From the NCBI GenBank assembly GCA_026168805.1, contig JAPFDS010000006.1, positions 1-50,275 of the forward strand: a DNA stretch of 50,275 nucleotides. The letters are read 5' to 3'. The notes under the pieces were generated by a model, which ran no database searches, was not told the DNA's origin, and saw nothing but the letters and a program-made list of their open reading frames with translations. This stretch comes from Caryophanales bacterium (GTDB lineage: Bacteria; Bacillota; Bacilli; Bacillales; Amphibacillaceae). The stretch's first letter is position 1. Every line of letters starts with the position of its first letter. The translations under genes were made by a program, and so were the position numbers. Shown piece after piece: positions 16,238-25,366 of this stretch.

Positions 16238-17997
16238 TGAAGATATTACTGCGAAACCAAAAAAGAATTATCGTCAATACCATTCAATCTCAAAATGGTA
16301 AAAACTTAGTTAGTTACGCGGTACTCGGACTTTTTATGGCCATTATTTTATACTGGGTATCCAGAGGGGTTTGGATGATTAGTGACCAAATTACGCCAGA
16401 ACTTTTAACAGGAATGGTATCGTATGGTTCTCTTGCAGCAATGGCAATGGTTATTTTAATGGGACTTCCACAAGTGTTTAAACATTTGTATGCAGCAACT
16501 GATTTGAACTTATTATTTACCATGCCAATTCCAACGAGAAATATTTTTTGGATGAAATATATCCAAAGTTATATTGGTATACCTTTATTTGTATTTGTGT
16601 TCTTTTCATTTCCTGTGATTATGTATGGGATTGCATCAGGAGCGCACGTATTCTATTATCCAGTCGTATTTTTACTCTTATTTGCGGTGACGATATTAGG
16701 GTTATCGATTACGTACTTAATTAATTTAGTCGTTGTACAGATTGTCCCTGCAAGTAGGGCAAATGAGTTTATGATGGCAATGAGTTTTTTATCTGGAATT
16801 TTAATTTATTTAATGTATATGTTGCCGACGTTAATCAATGATCAACCAATATCGGAATTATTGCTTCAAGGACTACCATTATTTCCGAAGTGGGTTCCTG
16901 TTACATGGGTAGGGACGGCTATTACGGAAGCGGCAAGTGGATCACTGTCTTTTATAGTACCATTTGCTATGTTTAGCTTACTCGTAATGGTGTTTGCGTT
17001 ACTTGCAACTTCACTTGTAGAAAGAGGATTTCGTACCGGTTGGATCCGCTTAAGTGAAGGAGGCAAAAAGAAGAAAAAGAAACGTTCGAATACACGTGGA
17101 CTTACATTATCCCATCCGGTTATAGCAATTGGGAAAAAAGAATGGGTCTCGATCAAAAGGGATTTACGTGAATGGTTCGTGCTGATGCCAATTGTATTTA
17201 TTATTATCTTCGGTGGAATTGGATTTTTTAGTGGCGGAGGAGAGTTTGACTTTGAAGGTGTGCGTGAGTTTAATAAACTATCGTGGCCTATCGCACAAGG
17301 CATTCTTTTATTCGTCTATGCACTTTCCAATGGGAACATTGCAGCTTCTGCTATTGGTAGAGAAGGAAAATCATCTTGGATTTTGCGAGTGATTCCTGTT
17401 TCAGGAATCGACTTAGCTATTGGGAAAATTTGGATCAGTTGGCTGATTCCATTTGTTATTTTAACAGTGATTGAAATAACAGCAGGCCTCTTCCTAGGCT
17501 GGACAGTTTTCCAATTCGTCACAGGAATTGTGCTGAAAATGATTATTACAAGTGGTATTAGTGCGATTGGTTTATGGCTTGGAACAACTGGTGCCAGGTA
17601 TAATCCGTCAAACCCACAACAACGCTTGAAATTTGGAACATCCTTTATATTGTTGTTTATTTCGTACATTTACTTATTTGTATCTGCTATACCTTTTGTC
17701 TGGTTGTTACTCCCATCCATAGCCGGACCTGACATTGTACATATGGGTGAAAATATCAATAATGTTTTCGGTTCATTTTTACAGACGTTCGGTTCATTGC
17801 TTGAATGGAGAGGAAGCAATGAAATCCTTGGCGCTATCGCTGGCGTAGGAGGAATGCTTCTATTTTCAGGTGGTATTTTCTATCTGTTTGTGAAGGCTAG
17901 TGCACGTCAGTTGGATAAAGGAATTAAAATTGAAATGGTAGATAACAAGAGTTCAGGTAAAACATTAAGAAGGAGTCCAGGTGGAATTTTAAAATAA
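16234..17997 (+). CDS. Large ABC exporter permease (ABC_tran_2-like)
   Basis: A 587-residue membrane protein in two halves. The first half has about six helices, beginning after the RNQKRIIVNTIQSQNG cytosolic start. A Lys-rich cytoplasmic loop (GGKKKKKKRSNTRG, near residue 275-290) separates it from the second half, which also has about six helices. This layout matches the single-chain exporter permeases of the ABC_tran_2 group. It overlaps the ATPase gene by four bases and ends before a strong terminator. Substrate unknown. Confidence 0.88.
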   Translation: MMKILLRNQKRIIVNTIQSQNGKNLVSYAVLGLFMAIILYWVSRGVWMISDQITPELLTGMVSYGSLAAMAMVILMGLPQVFKHLYAATDLNLLFTMPIPTRNIFWMKYIQSYIGIPLFVFVFFSFPVIMYGIASGAHVFYYPVVFLLLFAVTILGLSITYLINLVVVQIVPASRANEFMMAMSFLSGILIYLMYMLPTLINDQPISELLLQGLPLFPKWVPVTWVGTAITEAASGSLSFIVPFAMFSLLVMVFALLATSLVERGFRTGWIRLSEGGKKKKKKRSNTRGLTLSHPVIAIGKKEWVSIKRDLREWFVLMPIVFIIIFGGIGFFSGGGEFDFEGVREFNKLSWPIAQGILLFVYALSNGNIAASAIGREGKSSWILRVIPVSGIDLAIGKIWISWLIPFVILTVIEITAGLFLGWTVFQFVTGIVLKMIITSGISAIGLWLGTTGARYNPSNPQQRLKFGTSFILLFISYIYLFVSAIPFVWLLLPSIAGPDIVHMGENINNVFGSFLQTFGSLLEWRGSNEILGAIAGVGGMLLFSGGIFYLFVKASARQLDKGIKIEMVDNKSSGKTLRRSPGGILK

Positions 17998-18003
17998 ACA
18001 TGA

Positions 18004-18047
18004 GAGGATTGTTGTGTACATATAGTCGTGCATAACAATCCTTTTTA
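18004..18047 (+). terminator. Rho-independent terminator
   Basis: Stem AGGATTGTT with AACAATCCT around a 20-base loop, followed by TTTTT. Confidence 0.85.
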
Positions 18048-18089
18048 CTATTAAAGGTTCGTAAAAATGAACTTTGGAGGAGGCATGTA

Positions 18090-18554
18090 TTGAACGCTTC
18101 TAATATCATATATCGAAAATTACTTGCTGGATTTTTAACGATATGTACGTTTACATTTGGTTCAACACTCGTATTTATATTTGGATTTGATGCATATGAT
18201 TCTTTGAGAGAAGGAGTTATTGGAATTACTCTCATCATCGCTTTTTATGCAACGCCAGTAATTCTGTTGTACGGAGTTCCTGTCTCACTGATCATCGAAT
18301 ATATTTTTATGAAAAAAATGATTGTATCGAACCTTCTTTACATCGGCCTCCACACACTGTTTGGAATGGCAAGCTATTTTATGTTTTGGGAATGGGGCGT
18401 AGTGTACTATGGACTCATCGCGGCATTCATATTTGCTATTGTTGATCGGGTTTTATCAAGGTATAAAATGACGGATACATTCATTGTCGTGAGTATTGTA
18501 TTACCGATTGGCCTGTATACTTTATTCACATTACTCATTGCTGCATTTGGTTAA
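18090..18554 (+). CDS. Integral membrane protein, unknown function
   Basis: A 154-residue protein with about five hydrophobic helices and almost no soluble domains. The start is TTG at 18090, with GGAGGAGG 6 bases upstream; no better start exists. A membrane-embedded acidic/aromatic stretch (FMFWEWGVVYYG) lies in the middle. It is 25 bases before the carboxypeptidase gene on the same strand, so the two may be cotranscribed. I recognise no family. Confidence 0.75.
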   Translation: MNASNIIYRKLLAGFLTICTFTFGSTLVFIFGFDAYDSLREGVIGITLIIAFYATPVILLYGVPVSLIIEYIFMKKMIVSNLLYIGLHTLFGMASYFMFWEWGVVYYGLIAAFIFAIVDRVLSRYKMTDTFIVVSIVLPIGLYTLFTLLIAAFG

Positions 18555-18579
18555 AAGAATAAGAAGGGAGAAGATATTT

Positions 18580-19623
18580 GTGCTCACAAAGCCAGAAGCT
18601 TTAAAAAGAGGGGACAAAGTGGCGACGGTTAGTTCGTCATTTGGAGGAGCAGGCGATAAAGATATGCGCTGGAGATATGACCAAGGAGTCCAGCGGCTTG
18701 AAGAGGTATTTGGATTAGAAGTGATTCCGATGCCTCATAGTTTAAAAGGGAGCGATTATTTATATAACCATCCTGAGAAAAGAGCGGAAGACTTAATGAC
18801 TGCTTTTAGAGATCCAGAAATTAAAGTGATCATTTCGAACATTGGTGGCGAAGAAAGTATTCGGTTGCTACCGTATATTGACTTTGAAGTGATCAGACAA
18901 AATCCTAAAATTGTTACAGGGTATTCAGATACCACCATTACTCATTTATTTTGCTGGAAAGCTGGATTATCCTCTCATTATGGACTCGCTCTTTTAGTGG
19001 ACCTTGCAGAAAATATTCAGATGGATCCATACACGATTGATATGGTACAACGAACGATGTTCAGTACAGATGTCATCGGAGAAATAGCACCTCCAAAAGA
19101 GTGGACGAGTGAGTTTTTAGACTGGAAGATTGAAAATAAGTTCACTGCTAGAAACATACATAAAAATCGACCGTATGAATTGTTGTCCGGAAGCGGTGTA
19201 GTGGAAGGTCATTTATTGGGCGGTTGCATAGAAGTGCTTGAATTTGCGAAAGAAACTCTTATCTGGCCGTCAGCAGCAGATTGGGAAGGAAGTATTTTGT
19301 TCTTTGAAACCTCTGAAGACACACCTTCTCCAGAAAATATAACCTATTGGCTGAGAAATTACGGTGCGCAAGGGATTCTTGCAAAAGCGAATGGAATGAT
19401 TTTTGCCAAGCCTGCGGATGAAAAATTTTATGAAGAGTATAAAGAGTGTATTTTAAAAGTACTTCACGAATTTGGTGTGCCTGACTTACCCGTCCTTTAT
19501 AATGTGAGTATTGGGCATACGGAACCGAAAGCAATTCTTCCATACGGGGCGAAAGCTCGGATTGATTGTGAGAGTGTGGCACTTTTTATTGATGATCATG
19601 GAGTTGTGCCTACAAAACATTAA
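18580..19623 (+). CDS. S66-family LD-carboxypeptidase (MccF-like)
   Basis: A 347-residue serine peptidase of family S66, which cleaves L,D bonds of murein peptides, or detoxifies microcin C-type peptide-nucleotides in the MccF branch. The Ser-Glu-His triad can be placed at Ser116 (TGYSDTT), Glu243 (FFETSED) and His313 (SIGHTEP). There is no signal peptide, so it acts in the cytosol, as recycling and MccF enzymes do. The start is GTG 18580 with AAGGGAG 9 bases upstream; the longer frame runs back into the previous gene. A TatD-type hydrolase follows after 30 bases. Confidence 0.9.
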   Translation: MLTKPEALKRGDKVATVSSSFGGAGDKDMRWRYDQGVQRLEEVFGLEVIPMPHSLKGSDYLYNHPEKRAEDLMTAFRDPEIKVIISNIGGEESIRLLPYIDFEVIRQNPKIVTGYSDTTITHLFCWKAGLSSHYGLALLVDLAENIQMDPYTIDMVQRTMFSTDVIGEIAPPKEWTSEFLDWKIENKFTARNIHKNRPYELLSGSGVVEGHLLGGCIEVLEFAKETLIWPSAADWEGSILFFETSEDTPSPENITYWLRNYGAQGILAKANGMIFAKPADEKFYEEYKECILKVLHEFGVPDLPVLYNVSIGHTEPKAILPYGAKARIDCESVALFIDDHGVVPTKH

Positions 19624-19653
19624 GATTTTATGTTAAGAAAGGAATCATATGCT

Positions 19654-20442
19654 ATGAAACAAGCTATTCATCCCTTAATCGATGCACATATTCATATTGA
19701 TCATTATAGCCTTCGTGATCAAAAGCAAATAATAAGTGATTGTGAAAAGTGGAAGATTGAAGGGCTCATCGCTGTTTCCAATGATCTTTCCTCAGCGCAG
19801 GAGACATTGAAACTCGCGCAGAAGTATCCGCTTATTCAACCAGCGTGTGGGTTTCATCCAGAACAGTCACTCCCATCGAAAGAGGACATTGAAAAACTGC
19901 TCAACTACATCGACGTGCACCATGAAAAATTTGTTGCCATTGGTGAAGTGGGGCTTCCTTATTATACGCGAAAAGAAAACCCAGCTATTCTGCTAGAACC
20001 ATATATCGAAGTGCTGGAACAAATGATACAGCGTGCAGCCACATATCATAAACCGATTATTCTTCATGCTGTGTATGAAGATGCACCTCTTGTATGTGAC
20101 TTACTCGAAAAGTACAATATTAGTCGGGCCCATTTTCATTGGTTTAAAGGGGATGCTCGTACAATTGAGCGCATGGTTACCAATGGGTATTGTATATCTG
20201 TTACTCCGGATATTCTATATAAAGAAAAAATTAAAACGATTGTTAAACAGTATCCATTGGATCAACTGATGGTGGAGACAGATGGACCATGGCCCTTTGA
20301 AGGAAAGTTTAAAAATAAACTGACACACCCATGGATGATGCATGAAACCATTCGAGAAATAGCAGCTATTAAAGGCGCTGCTATAGAAGAAGTCTACCGC
20401 CAGACGCGTGCAACAACGAAAGAATTTTATGGTTTGGAGTAA
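19654..20442 (+). CDS. TatD-family metal-dependent hydrolase
   Basis: A 262-residue amidohydrolase-fold protein. The metal ligands are visible in order: LIDAHIHIDH (HxH), AIGEVGLPYY (Glu), IILHAVYED (His), AHFHWFKG (His) and VETDGPWPF (Asp). Members act as DNases or phosphoesterases, but many are of unknown function. ATG 19654 has AAAGGAA about 9 bases before it; the upstream ATG at 19630 has no binding site. It is 30 bases after the S66 peptidase and probably in the same unit. It differs from the canonical Bacillus TatD by shorter spacing, so a YjjV-type role is possible. Confidence 0.88.
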   Translation: MKQAIHPLIDAHIHIDHYSLRDQKQIISDCEKWKIEGLIAVSNDLSSAQETLKLAQKYPLIQPACGFHPEQSLPSKEDIEKLLNYIDVHHEKFVAIGEVGLPYYTRKENPAILLEPYIEVLEQMIQRAATYHKPIILHAVYEDAPLVCDLLEKYNISRAHFHWFKGDARTIERMVTNGYCISVTPDILYKEKIKTIVKQYPLDQLMVETDGPWPFEGKFKNKLTHPWMMHETIREIAAIKGAAIEEVYRQTRATTKEFYGLE

Positions 20443-20508
20443 ACGAACGAATAAATAAAGGGAATGCAAGCCTATCCCTCATTATAGCACCTACATGTTC
20501 CACGTATC

Positions 20509-20549
20509 AAAAAACGAGGTCACTACCTTCAATGATCGTGACCTCGTTT
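20509..20549 (-). terminator. Bidirectional Rho-independent terminator (rtcB side stronger)
   Basis: Perfect 12-bp stem (AAACGAGGTCAC/GTGACCTCGTTT). On the minus strand it is followed by a run of six T and ends the rtcB transcript; on the plus strand it can also stop readthrough from the TatD-like gene. Confidence 0.9.
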
Positions 20550-20553
20550 GATG

Positions 20554-21750
20554 CTATCTACCTTCTCGCGCCATGACAACTCCGACAGGCTTTAGTTCGT
20601 GGAGGATATTGATTGTACCTTCATGTGCATCTAATACTTCGCGTAGTTTGCGATACACAAAGGGGCTTTCATCTGTCCCACCACCGCGTAGTTCGACGCC
20701 AAATTTATCAATCGCTTGTTGCATGCGCTCATGAGTAATGGCTCCACCTCTACGTCTGCGCGTACGCCAGTTCATTCGTCCAGCTGCTTTCGTACGACTC
20801 ATGACACGACCCGCACCGTGAACCGTACTATAAAAGGCATCCGCACTTTTTTTCGATTCCTTACCTTCTAAAATAACTGAAATATCTCCCATACTCCCAC
20901 CGACAAATCCGAGTTGTCCAGGCGCGGCAGGTGTAGCGCCTTTTCGAACGACAATCACTTCTTTACCGTTATGCGTTTCTTTCCAAGCATAGTTGTGGTG
21001 GTTGTGTACTTCAAATGTGGATTCAGCTTGTAAAATATTAAGAACTTGATGAATCACAATATCTCTTCCGGCATACGCATATTTTCCAGCGAGTTGCATG
21101 GCTTGATAGTACATATCGCCGAGTTCACTGTCCATATCTAATAACGTAGGGGTTTCTTCCATATTTCCTTGAGGTGGATTATCTAAAAAGCCACGGTTAT
21201 TGGCTAAGTTTAAAAATCCGGTTGCTGTTTTATGTCCGAAGCCTCGACTGCCAAAATGATTCCCAATCCATATTTCATCGGTTTGTTTATCGACTAAAAG
21301 ATCGACATAGTGGTTTCCAGATCCTGTAGTACCGAGTTGCTCCTTGGCAATGGATTGTAATGTATCGTGTTCGTGGGTTCCGAGTTCTTTATATACGTCC
21401 CAGGCAGGATCCTCAAATACTTCATGATTTTCGTTTTGATGACTTTTCTTCCCTACTCCAAACGGGACTTGGCGCTCAATTTCATCCATTATTTCAGGCA
21501 GGTCTTTCTTTATTTCTTGATACGTAACATTCGTTTTAACGGCTTTATTTCCGCATGCGATGTCATACCCAACACCGGATGGAGATATTTGCCCATCATA
21601 CGCGATGACTCCTCCGACAGGTTGGCTATAACCGAAGTGTCCATCCGCACATAGGACACCACCGACAACATTTCCTGTTCGCATACATCTCTTCAACTGA
21701 TCGATTGTTGCATCTTCATGTGTTCCAAAAATTACCGGTTGTATCTTCAT
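20554..21750 (-). CDS. rtcB: RtcB-type RNA-splicing ligase
   Basis: A 398-residue RtcB, which joins RNA 2',3'-cyclic phosphate or 3'-phosphate ends to 5'-OH ends using GTP and manganese. Metal-binding residues are recognisable in GVGYDIACGNKA (Asp63, Cys66), GTTGSGNHYVD and IGNHFGSRGFGHK. The guanylated histidine is in STVHGAGRVMSR. The length of about 400 residues matches the short bacterial type. AAGGAGG lies only 3 bases before the ATG. No archease gene is adjacent; the gene is monocistronic. Confidence 0.95.
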   Translation of the reverse strand: MKIQPVIFGTHEDATIDQLKRCMRTGNVVGGVLCADGHFGYSQPVGGVIAYDGQISPSGVGYDIACGNKAVKTNVTYQEIKKDLPEIMDEIERQVPFGVGKKSHQNENHEVFEDPAWDVYKELGTHEHDTLQSIAKEQLGTTGSGNHYVDLLVDKQTDEIWIGNHFGSRGFGHKTATGFLNLANNRGFLDNPPQGNMEETPTLLDMDSELGDMYYQAMQLAGKYAYAGRDIVIHQVLNILQAESTFEVHNHHNYAWKETHNGKEVIVVRKGATPAAPGQLGFVGGSMGDISVILEGKESKKSADAFYSTVHGAGRVMSRTKAAGRMNWRTRRRRGGAITHERMQQAIDKFGVELRGGGTDESPFVYRKLREVLDAHEGTINILHELKPVGVVMAREGR

Positions 21751-21803
21751 CAGCCTCCTTATGTCTTATTATATAGGAAAAATGAATTCATTTCAGAAAG
21801 CAC

Positions 21804-21833
21804 AAAAAAACAGTCCGCTACAAAAGCGAACTG
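21804..21833 (-). terminator. Rho-independent terminator of the YusW-like gene
   Basis: Stem CAGTCCGCT/AGCGAACTG (one mismatch-type wobble), read on the minus strand into a run of seven T. Confidence 0.8.
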
Positions 21834-21840
21834 CTAGAAT

Positions 21841-22314
21841 TTACCGTTCAAATTCAATTTCAGTCATATCTTTAAAACGTATTTCAATTTCGATTTCATC
21901 ATAGTTGTCAATTGAAAATCCTTCAATAATTTGTTCGTAAATGTCATCCTCTAAACTATCTTCGTCAAATGTGAATGTATCAAAAATTGGTTCTATTTTT
22001 TTCATCGCTTCGTCATCTTTTAAGTAGACATCTTCTGTTTTATCGTCATATGACGCCTTGGTTTTATTGCGTTTCACTTCGTATTCAACTTCAAATGCAT
22101 CATTCACACCATCGATATCGACCTCAACTTCAAATTCTAGAAAAGGGTAAGGTGCTTCGGCAATTTCTTCAACGTTTTCTCTAGATCCATCTTCCTCTAC
22201 ATTGTCATTCTCTTCTGGTGGATTCGCATTTCCTTCATCATCATAAACTGAACATCCAAAGAGGAGTAAAGCAACTAACAGAAATGAGCCTAGCCATTTC
22301 AGTTTATTTCGCAT
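21841..22314 (-). CDS. YusW-like lipoprotein
   Basis: A 157-residue lipoprotein with signal peptide core FLLVALLLFGC (Cys21 lipidated). An acidic linker follows (residues 24-52), then a domain of about 100 residues beginning FLEFEVEVDIDGVNDAFEVEYEV. That alternating pattern and the DxxxDxIxIEIRF end resemble the YusW domain of Bacillus lipoproteins, function unknown. GGGAGG precedes ATG 22314. It is monocistronic, divergent from YfhO, and very acidic. Confidence 0.8.
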   Translation of the reverse strand: MRNKLKWLGSFLLVALLLFGCSVYDDEGNANPPEENDNVEEDGSRENVEEIAEAPYPFLEFEVEVDIDGVNDAFEVEYEVKRNKTKASYDDKTEDVYLKDDEAMKKIEPIFDTFTFDEDSLEDDIYEQIIEGFSIDNYDEIEIEIRFKDMTEIEFER

Positions 22315-22631
22315 ATGTTTTCCCTCCTAAATTGATTTATTTATATGCTACACCTTCAGGAAAAATAAATAAATGAATATGATTGATGGATTTGTTACAA
22401 ATGTTTTATTTCAATCAATCATGCAATTAAATTTTAATCAAATTGAAACTACAGCTTTACCATTGTTACACAGCTAGAAGGTACACTTGAAGTAGTAGTT
22501 CAACCTGTTAAGTTCAATTGCAGCACTTATAGCAGTGTTTTTTCACAGTGCCAATAACGTATATGGTGACGAAAATGATTTTACACCCCCCTTGGAAGCA
22601 TAGATTTTTACAGAGATAGACAGAGAAAGGT
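22315..22631. other. Divergent intergenic region before YfhO
   Basis: About 317 bases with promoters for the two divergent genes expected but none clear. ATGATTGAT and ATCAATCAT (near 22379-22421) form a 9-base inverted repeat with a long spacer. No gene or RNA recognised. Confidence 0.4.
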
Positions 22632-25223
22632 ATGAAGCAACAAATGAAGAAATATATGTGGATCGTCTACGTAATTGGTGCAAGTATATGCATTGCGGTT
22701 CTTAGTCATTTATTTATCTTAAATGAATGGCTTGGTGAATCATACTTTATTGGAATCCGTGACGGAATGTCCCAGATACTTCCATTTAAACAATTATTAT
22801 ATGACAATTATACAAGTGGAAATTTCTTTTATGCGGAACATTTTGGTATGGGCGGAGGAACATACGGGCAATTAGGGCATTATTACTCGACGTCGATTGT
22901 TTTTATTATAACTGTAATCATCACGTATCTCCTTGAAATCATCGGTATCATCCAGCATCCTACACTTGAATATTGGGCTGATGCAACATTAATTGTCAGC
23001 ATGATACGAATGGTTGTTATTTTAGTTGTTTCGACTATTTTTATCCGGTATTTAGGATTTAAAACAAGGTTTGCCTTTATCGGCGCAATTATTTATGCGA
23101 CGAGTACGATTTATTTTAGGCATGTTGTGTATTGGGAACCTTTTGCAGACGCAATGATTTGGTTACCATTAGTATTCCTTGGAATTGAACGAATTATTCG
23201 CGGTAAAAGTAGTGTCTTATTTATTATAGCTGTTGCAGTGAGTATGATGGATAACTTTTATTTCGCCTATATTCATTTTATCATCGCTATGATCTATATA
23301 TTAGGGAGAAATATTATCCGATTTGACACAGATATTCGGACGACTGGAGCACAAGTCTTAAGATATCTTCTAGGTGGGCTGGCAGGACTTGGCCTTAGTG
23401 CCTTTGCTTTTGTCCCGAGCGTCATAGGATACGTGCAAAATGATCGACCGCTATTCTCCGAAGAATTCGCAATGATGGATATGGTCGACAACCCGCTTTT
23501 AGACGGAAAAATGATCGTCATTCCAGCCATTATCATTGCTAGTTTATGGCTGTTTCAATTGTATTCATCTAGGTTATTCAGGTTGTTTGCGATCTTGACA
23601 GGAATTATGATTATGATGCACGTTAGTCCATATGTGGCAAGTATATTTAACGGATTTTCAGCCCCGCAATACCATTGGGAATATGCGTTCATGCTTGTTG
23701 GTGGCGTTGTTGTTACGTACGTACTAACACATGCGCAAAGACTTTCGAGAAAATCAGTATTCATCGCGTTTATTGGGACCCTCATCACCTATAGTATCTT
23801 CTATGTCATGGGTGAAGGTATCACATGGTCAGCAGACAGTATATATTCCTTAGTCATTGCGACAATTGCGCTAGGCCTTGTATGGTTGCTATTCGTCTGG
23901 AAACGTTCAAATATGACTCAATACATTTTGATTGGAACGATTATTGGTACATCGATTTGGATTGCCAACGGATTCCAAGCAGAAAAAGTAACATTTGCTG
24001 GAACAGATGAAGAAGTGAAGAAAAAATGGGTGCAGAGTGACGAATATAACGGACGCTATCAAAATGAATTGATTGATCTTCTCCATGTGCGGGAAAAAGA
24101 TCCACTTATGAGAATCGACTGGATGATTCCCGAGCAAAACAATACACCACTCGTCCGACAATTTAGAGGGTTTAGTGCAAATTCAAGTGTATTAAATAAA
24201 CATATCCTTCACTTTTATTGGCACGATTTAATGATTGATATGGGGCAGGAGAGCGTTAGTCGCTATGGCTCTCTTGGGGACCGTACGAATCTTTTCAGCC
24301 TACTCTATGGAAAATATAAAATTGATAAGATTGACGAAGGTGAAGTACCATTTGGTTTTGAAGAAGTTACAAAAGTAGGTCCATATGTCGCTTATGAAAA
24401 TACCCATGCACTACCATTTGCTCGTACAACTAGCACAGTATATACAGAAGAAAGTCTTAAACGAGCGCATCCGATTGAAAAGGAACGGGCAATGATTGAT
24501 GGCGTCATTTTAGATGAATCTACAGAAAGTGAACCGATTGAATCTATCGAAGCTGAAGAAATAATGAATGTATCTGTAGAAACAAATGGAAGCACGTATG
24601 AAGATGAACAGTTGCATGTAACTGAAGAGACTGGAGGACTGGATCTTGTTATTAAAGATGCCACAGAGCAAACGGGCGATTATTACGTATCCTTTTATAT
24701 AAAAAGACAAGATCAAGATCAAATCTATGACTTAACCGTTAACGAATACGAAACATCACGACAAAAGAACACGTCTATTGATCGAACTGGAATTGACGAG
24801 GTGCTTATTCGCGTACCGGCAGAAGAAGTTTTATCCATTCGGGTTCCGGAAGGCGAATATGTTGTTAAAGACATTCAAATCTATCATGAGTCATATGAGA
24901 CTTTGGTGGAAGAAACAAAACGCCAGGAGAAGGAAAAAGAAATATTCGTCGCCATGGATAAAAATAAAATATATATGAATGTCGACAATCAAGAAAATGA
25001 TTCCTTTGTTACGATTCCTGTACCTTATGAAAAGGGGTGGTCCGCACAAATAAATGGAAAACGTGCAGATGTTTTACGAGCAAACTATTCATTTATCTCG
25101 ATACCTATTGATGCGGGAGAAAATGAAATTACCCTAACATACATCCCCCCGTACTTTATAGAGATGAGCTTATTATCAACCCTTACATGTTGTGGATTAA
25201 TGATTTTCCGTAAAAAAACCTAA
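22632..25223 (+). CDS. yfhO: YfhO-family polytopic membrane glycosyltransferase
   Basis: An 863-residue protein with about 12-13 membrane helices in the first 450 residues. A large extracellular C-terminal region follows and ends with a last helix and RKKT. The first loop FIGIRDGMSQILPF carries the Asp expected of GT-C glycosyltransferases. The end (SFVTIPVPYEKGWSAQINGK) is typical of YfhO. In Bacillus, YfhO works with CsbB and GtcA to put sugars on lipoteichoic acid: CsbB charges undecaprenyl phosphate, GtcA flips it and YfhO transfers the sugar. A GtrA/GtcA-family gene lies at 28711, but no CsbB-like glycosyltransferase is in the window. Length equals the subtilis protein. Confidence 0.92.
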   Translation: MKQQMKKYMWIVYVIGASICIAVLSHLFILNEWLGESYFIGIRDGMSQILPFKQLLYDNYTSGNFFYAEHFGMGGGTYGQLGHYYSTSIVFIITVIITYLLEIIGIIQHPTLEYWADATLIVSMIRMVVILVVSTIFIRYLGFKTRFAFIGAIIYATSTIYFRHVVYWEPFADAMIWLPLVFLGIERIIRGKSSVLFIIAVAVSMMDNFYFAYIHFIIAMIYILGRNIIRFDTDIRTTGAQVLRYLLGGLAGLGLSAFAFVPSVIGYVQNDRPLFSEEFAMMDMVDNPLLDGKMIVIPAIIIASLWLFQLYSSRLFRLFAILTGIMIMMHVSPYVASIFNGFSAPQYHWEYAFMLVGGVVVTYVLTHAQRLSRKSVFIAFIGTLITYSIFYVMGEGITWSADSIYSLVIATIALGLVWLLFVWKRSNMTQYILIGTIIGTSIWIANGFQAEKVTFAGTDEEVKKKWVQSDEYNGRYQNELIDLLHVREKDPLMRIDWMIPEQNNTPLVRQFRGFSANSSVLNKHILHFYWHDLMIDMGQESVSRYGSLGDRTNLFSLLYGKYKIDKIDEGEVPFGFEEVTKVGPYVAYENTHALPFARTTSTVYTEESLKRAHPIEKERAMIDGVILDESTESEPIESIEAEEIMNVSVETNGSTYEDEQLHVTEETGGLDLVIKDATEQTGDYYVSFYIKRQDQDQIYDLTVNEYETSRQKNTSIDRTGIDEVLIRVPAEEVLSIRVPEGEYVVKDIQIYHESYETLVEETKRQEKEKEIFVAMDKNKIYMNVDNQENDSFVTIPVPYEKGWSAQINGKRADVLRANYSFISIPIDAGENEITLTYIPPYFIEMSLLSTLTCCGLMIFRKKT

Positions 25224-25285
25224 AAACTATCAGAATATAAGAGAAGAGAACCCTCTTTCAATATATTCTGATAGTTTTATTTTGT
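25223..25285 (+). terminator. Rho-independent terminator of yfhO
   Basis: A stem of about 16 bp (AAAACTATCAGAATAT/ATATTCTGATAGTTTT) around a loop that contains a second small stem (AAGAG/CTCTT), followed by ATTTT. Confidence 0.85.
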
Positions 25286-25311
25286 ACAATTTGGTATACT
25301 TTTACTATGAT
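25282..25311 (+). promoter_or_regulatory. Sigma-A type promoter of the alpha-CTD/sigma-4 protein gene
   Basis: TTGTAC (25282-25287), an 18-base spacer, and TATGAT (25306-25311). The -10 box overlaps the farthest upstream ATG, so translation must start later, at 25367. Confidence 0.6.
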
Positions 25312-25366
25312 ACTTATTGCCTATGCAAATAAAGATACCGAATGTAATGGTTGGGGGAGAGTTTTT